A stretch of DNA of 7,641 nt from Euryarchaeota archaeon UBA60 (GTDB taxonomy: Archaea; Thermoplasmatota; Poseidoniia; Poseidoniales; Poseidoniaceae): assembly GCA_002503395.1 (NCBI GenBank), contig DARQ01000099.1:6446-14086 (forward strand), read 5' to 3'. Position 1 is the first letter of the stretch. Every line of letters begins with the position of its first letter. A model generated the notes under the pieces. The model was not told the DNA's origin. It did not search any database and saw nothing but the letters and a program-made list of their open reading frames with translations. A program made the translations under genes and the position numbers. Of this stretch, positions 6,035 through 7,641 are shown piece by piece.

Positions 6035-6781
6035 ATGCCAAATATTGCAGTTCTAGTCAAGCGGGTACCAGATACCATTGCTAAAATCACCGTGGTGGAC
6101 GGAAGTATCGACCTGTCTGGAGTCAAGTGGATAATCAGTCCATATGATGAGTATGCCATCGAGTCGGCACTACAGCACCGCGAGGCCAATGGCGGTAGTG
6201 TGACCGCCATCACCTTGGGCAATGCCGATTGTGATAAGACCCTGAAGGATGCCAAGGCATTGGGTTGCGATGAGCTGGTACGACTGTGGCAAGATGGTTG
6301 GGAAAGTCTGGACTCAAATGGGATTCAGTCGATTCTGGCAGGAGCAATTTCCGATCTGGGTTCTGAGATTGTCTACTGCGGTAAGGCCGCAGCCGATACC
6401 GATGCCGGATCCACCGGTCCTGGAGTGGCCGAGAAGTTGGGATGGGCGAGTATCTCCAACGTAGTTTCCGTCTCCTTTGAGGATAGTGGGGTGGAAGCAT
6501 TGGTGCCAATTGTTGGTGGTCAGGCCAAGGTCGGAATCAACTTCCCCTGTTTACTCACCATCGATAAAGGCCCTAACGAGCCACGTCGTCCAAATGTACG
6601 CGGAATCATGATGGCCAAGAAGGCCGAGGTCAACCTCAAGGGTGGGGAAGCCCCAACCGCGACGATTTCGGTCATCTCCAACTCCACTCCACCTGCCAAA
6701 CCCCCCGGCAAGACCTTCCAAGGGGCTGAAAATGTCCCGGCGGTAGTACAGGCATTACGCGATGAAGCGAATGTGATTTGA
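6035..6781 (+). CDS. etfB: Electron transfer flavoprotein subunit beta
   Basis: A 248-residue subunit of the EtfAB heterodimer, which takes electrons from acyl-CoA dehydrogenases and passes them towards the quinone pool. Family features: IAVLVKRVPDT (4-14), ISPYDEYAIESAL (34-46), a nucleotide-binding loop GKAAADTDAGSTG (117-129), and the dehydrogenase recognition region NEPRRPNVRGIMMAKK (181-196), which in known ETFs contacts the partner dehydrogenase. Whether the beta site holds AMP or FAD (ordinary versus bifurcating ETF) cannot be settled here. The frame is open from ATG 5966, and ATG 6023 is also in frame. ATG 6035 is chosen because MPNIAVLVKRVPD matches family N-termini and GGTGA at 6025-6029 lies five bases before it. 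etfA follows after nine bases. Confidence 0.93.
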   Translation: MPNIAVLVKRVPDTIAKITVVDGSIDLSGVKWIISPYDEYAIESALQHREANGGSVTAITLGNADCDKTLKDAKALGCDELVRLWQDGWESLDSNGIQSILAGAISDLGSEIVYCGKAAADTDAGSTGPGVAEKLGWASISNVVSVSFEDSGVEALVPIVGGQAKVGINFPCLLTIDKGPNEPRRPNVRGIMMAKKAEVNLKGGEAPTATISVISNSTPPAKPPGKTFQGAENVPAVVQALRDEANVI

Positions 6782-6786
6782 GGTGA
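6780..6786 (+). promoter_or_regulatory. Shine-Dalgarno site for etfA overlapping the etfB stop
   Basis: GAGGTGA shares its first two bases with the etfB TGA stop (6779-6781) and lies four bases before ATG 6791. It is a strong match to the anti-Shine-Dalgarno end of 16S rRNA. It fixes the etfA start and suggests that the two subunits are translated together from one message. Confidence 0.75.
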
Positions 6787-6790
6787 CGAG

Positions 6791-7641
6791 ATGAGCAATG
6801 TGATTATCGCAGAAACAAAAGATGGCAAACTGCACCCGGGAACCGCAGAGTTGGTCACTGCGGCGAACACACTCGGTGGTGGAATCACCGTTGTTGTGCC
6901 TGCAGGTGATGATTCTCCAGCCGCTGCTGCGGCTGAAATTTCAGGCGTCGAGCGGGTAATCGCCCTGGTCGGTGATTGCTTCGCGTCTTACGATGCCAGC
7001 AGTTGGGCCAGCGCCATCGATTCTGCCAGCCCAGTCGGCAATCTACTGCTCTCGGCTTCGGCCGAGGGTAAGGATCTGGGTGCTCGCCTCGCCGCCCGAC
7101 GCAGTATCTCGGTGGTACAGAATGTTATTGCAATCGAAGATGGCAATGTCACCTATCCGGTCTACTCAGGCAAAGCCCACGAGACCGCCGCACTTTCCGG
7201 TGATGCGGTCATCACCGTGCGAGCCAACACTTTCGCCCCTGCGCCCGGCGGTGGTCAGGCCGATATCGGCATCGTCAACCAGAGCGCTGACGTCGCCACC
7301 GCGGTGCGCGAGATGCTGGCCAAAGCCAGCGAGCGCCTCGACGTGGCTGAAGCCAATATCATCATCTCTGGTGGTCGTGGGATGGGCAGTCCGGATAATT
7401 TCTCCCAACTCGAAGAAATCGCCGATGTTCTCGGCGCTGCGGTCGGCGCCTCGCGCGCCGCGGTCGACACCTGGGATGAGATTCCCCACAGCATGCAGGT
7501 CGGCCAGACCGGAAAAACCGTCAATCCTTCCCTATACATCGCGGTCGGAATCTCTGGCGCCATCCAGCACCTTGCCGGAATGCGCACCTCGAAGTATATC
7601 GTTGCCATCAACAAAGACCCTGAAGCACCGATTTTCAAGCA
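6791..7641 (+). CDS. etfA: Electron transfer flavoprotein subunit alpha, 3' end outside the window
   Basis: The frame is open from ATG 6791 to the window end (283 complete codons, no stop); roughly the last 30-40 residues are missing. The N-terminal domain (about 1-150) includes VYSGKAHETAALS (124-136) and ITVRANTF (141-148). The C-terminal FAD domain shows ISGGRGMGSPDNF (192-204), VGASRAAVD (218-226), QVGQTGKTVNP (236-246) and the ETF-alpha signature LYIAVGISGAIQHLAGM (248-264), then AINKDPEAPIFK at the edge. These are the FAD-binding residues of the family. The loop after VD reads TWDEIPHS, one residue longer than the common AGxxP form. It pairs with etfB and is the expected acceptor partner of the acyl-CoA dehydrogenase at 4002-5171. 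GC content rises in its second half (about 68% by eye count at 7201-7260, against 50% at 6301-6360). Confidence 0.95.
   Translation, partial: MSNVIIAETKDGKLHPGTAELVTAANTLGGGITVVVPAGDDSPAAAAAEISGVERVIALVGDCFASYDASSWASAIDSASPVGNLLLSASAEGKDLGARLAARRSISVVQNVIAIEDGNVTYPVYSGKAHETAALSGDAVITVRANTFAPAPGGGQADIGIVNQSADVATAVREMLAKASERLDVAEANIIISGGRGMGSPDNFSQLEEIADVLGAAVGASRAAVDTWDEIPHSMQVGQTGKTVNPSLYIAVGISGAIQHLAGMRTSKYIVAINKDPEAPIFK

Noticed and set aside
7166..7638. Minus-strand open frames across etfA
   Set aside because: They are shadows of the GC-rich third-codon positions of etfA, whose plus-strand translation carries the complete family signature.

Overview
The window reads as a compact, gene-dense prokaryotic chromosome segment, probably from an archaeon. 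My best guess is a marine planktonic Euryarchaeota (Poseidoniales / Marine Group II type), held at moderate confidence. The pointers are a lipoprotein with an LSGC-F lipobox, a large membrane-anchored beta-propeller protein, a TATA-like element just upstream of a start that lacks a clear Shine-Dalgarno (SD) site, and an SD of the GAGGTGA type used inside an operon. A bacterial origin cannot be excluded from the sequence alone. I saw no rRNA or tRNA gene, insertion sequence, CRISPR array or phage gene, and no gene-free stretch longer than about 135 bases.

Left part (1-3874). A 5'-truncated WD40/beta-propeller protein with a C-terminal membrane anchor runs rightward (to 965). It converges on a leftward group of three genes: a GcvH-like protein (3874 to 3467), an Asp-box (BNR, sialidase-fold) lipoprotein (3413 to 1938), and a ceramidase/CREST-superfamily membrane hydrolase (1941 to 1027). 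The last two overlap by four bases (GTGA), so they are probably translationally coupled and both act at the cell envelope.

Right part (4002-7641). A divergent intergenic region of about 127 bases separates the GcvH-like gene from a rightward run of flavin genes: an acyl-CoA dehydrogenase, an iodotyrosine-deiodinase-like nitroreductase, and the two electron transfer flavoprotein subunits etfB and etfA (etfA is cut by the window end). The straightforward reading is that acyl-CoA dehydrogenase passes electrons from acyl-CoA to EtfAB and on to the quinone pool. The deiodinase-like flavoprotein is the unexpected member.

Most worth a second look: the GcvH-like protein, whose lipoyl-lysine position appears to be Asn; the intact metal/catalytic residues of the ceramidase-like protein in a probable archaeon; the deiodinase-like enzyme with its Glu/Tyr/Lys substrate residues at the expected spacing inside an ACAD-ETF cluster; and small palindromes and tandem repeats in the two regulatory gaps.
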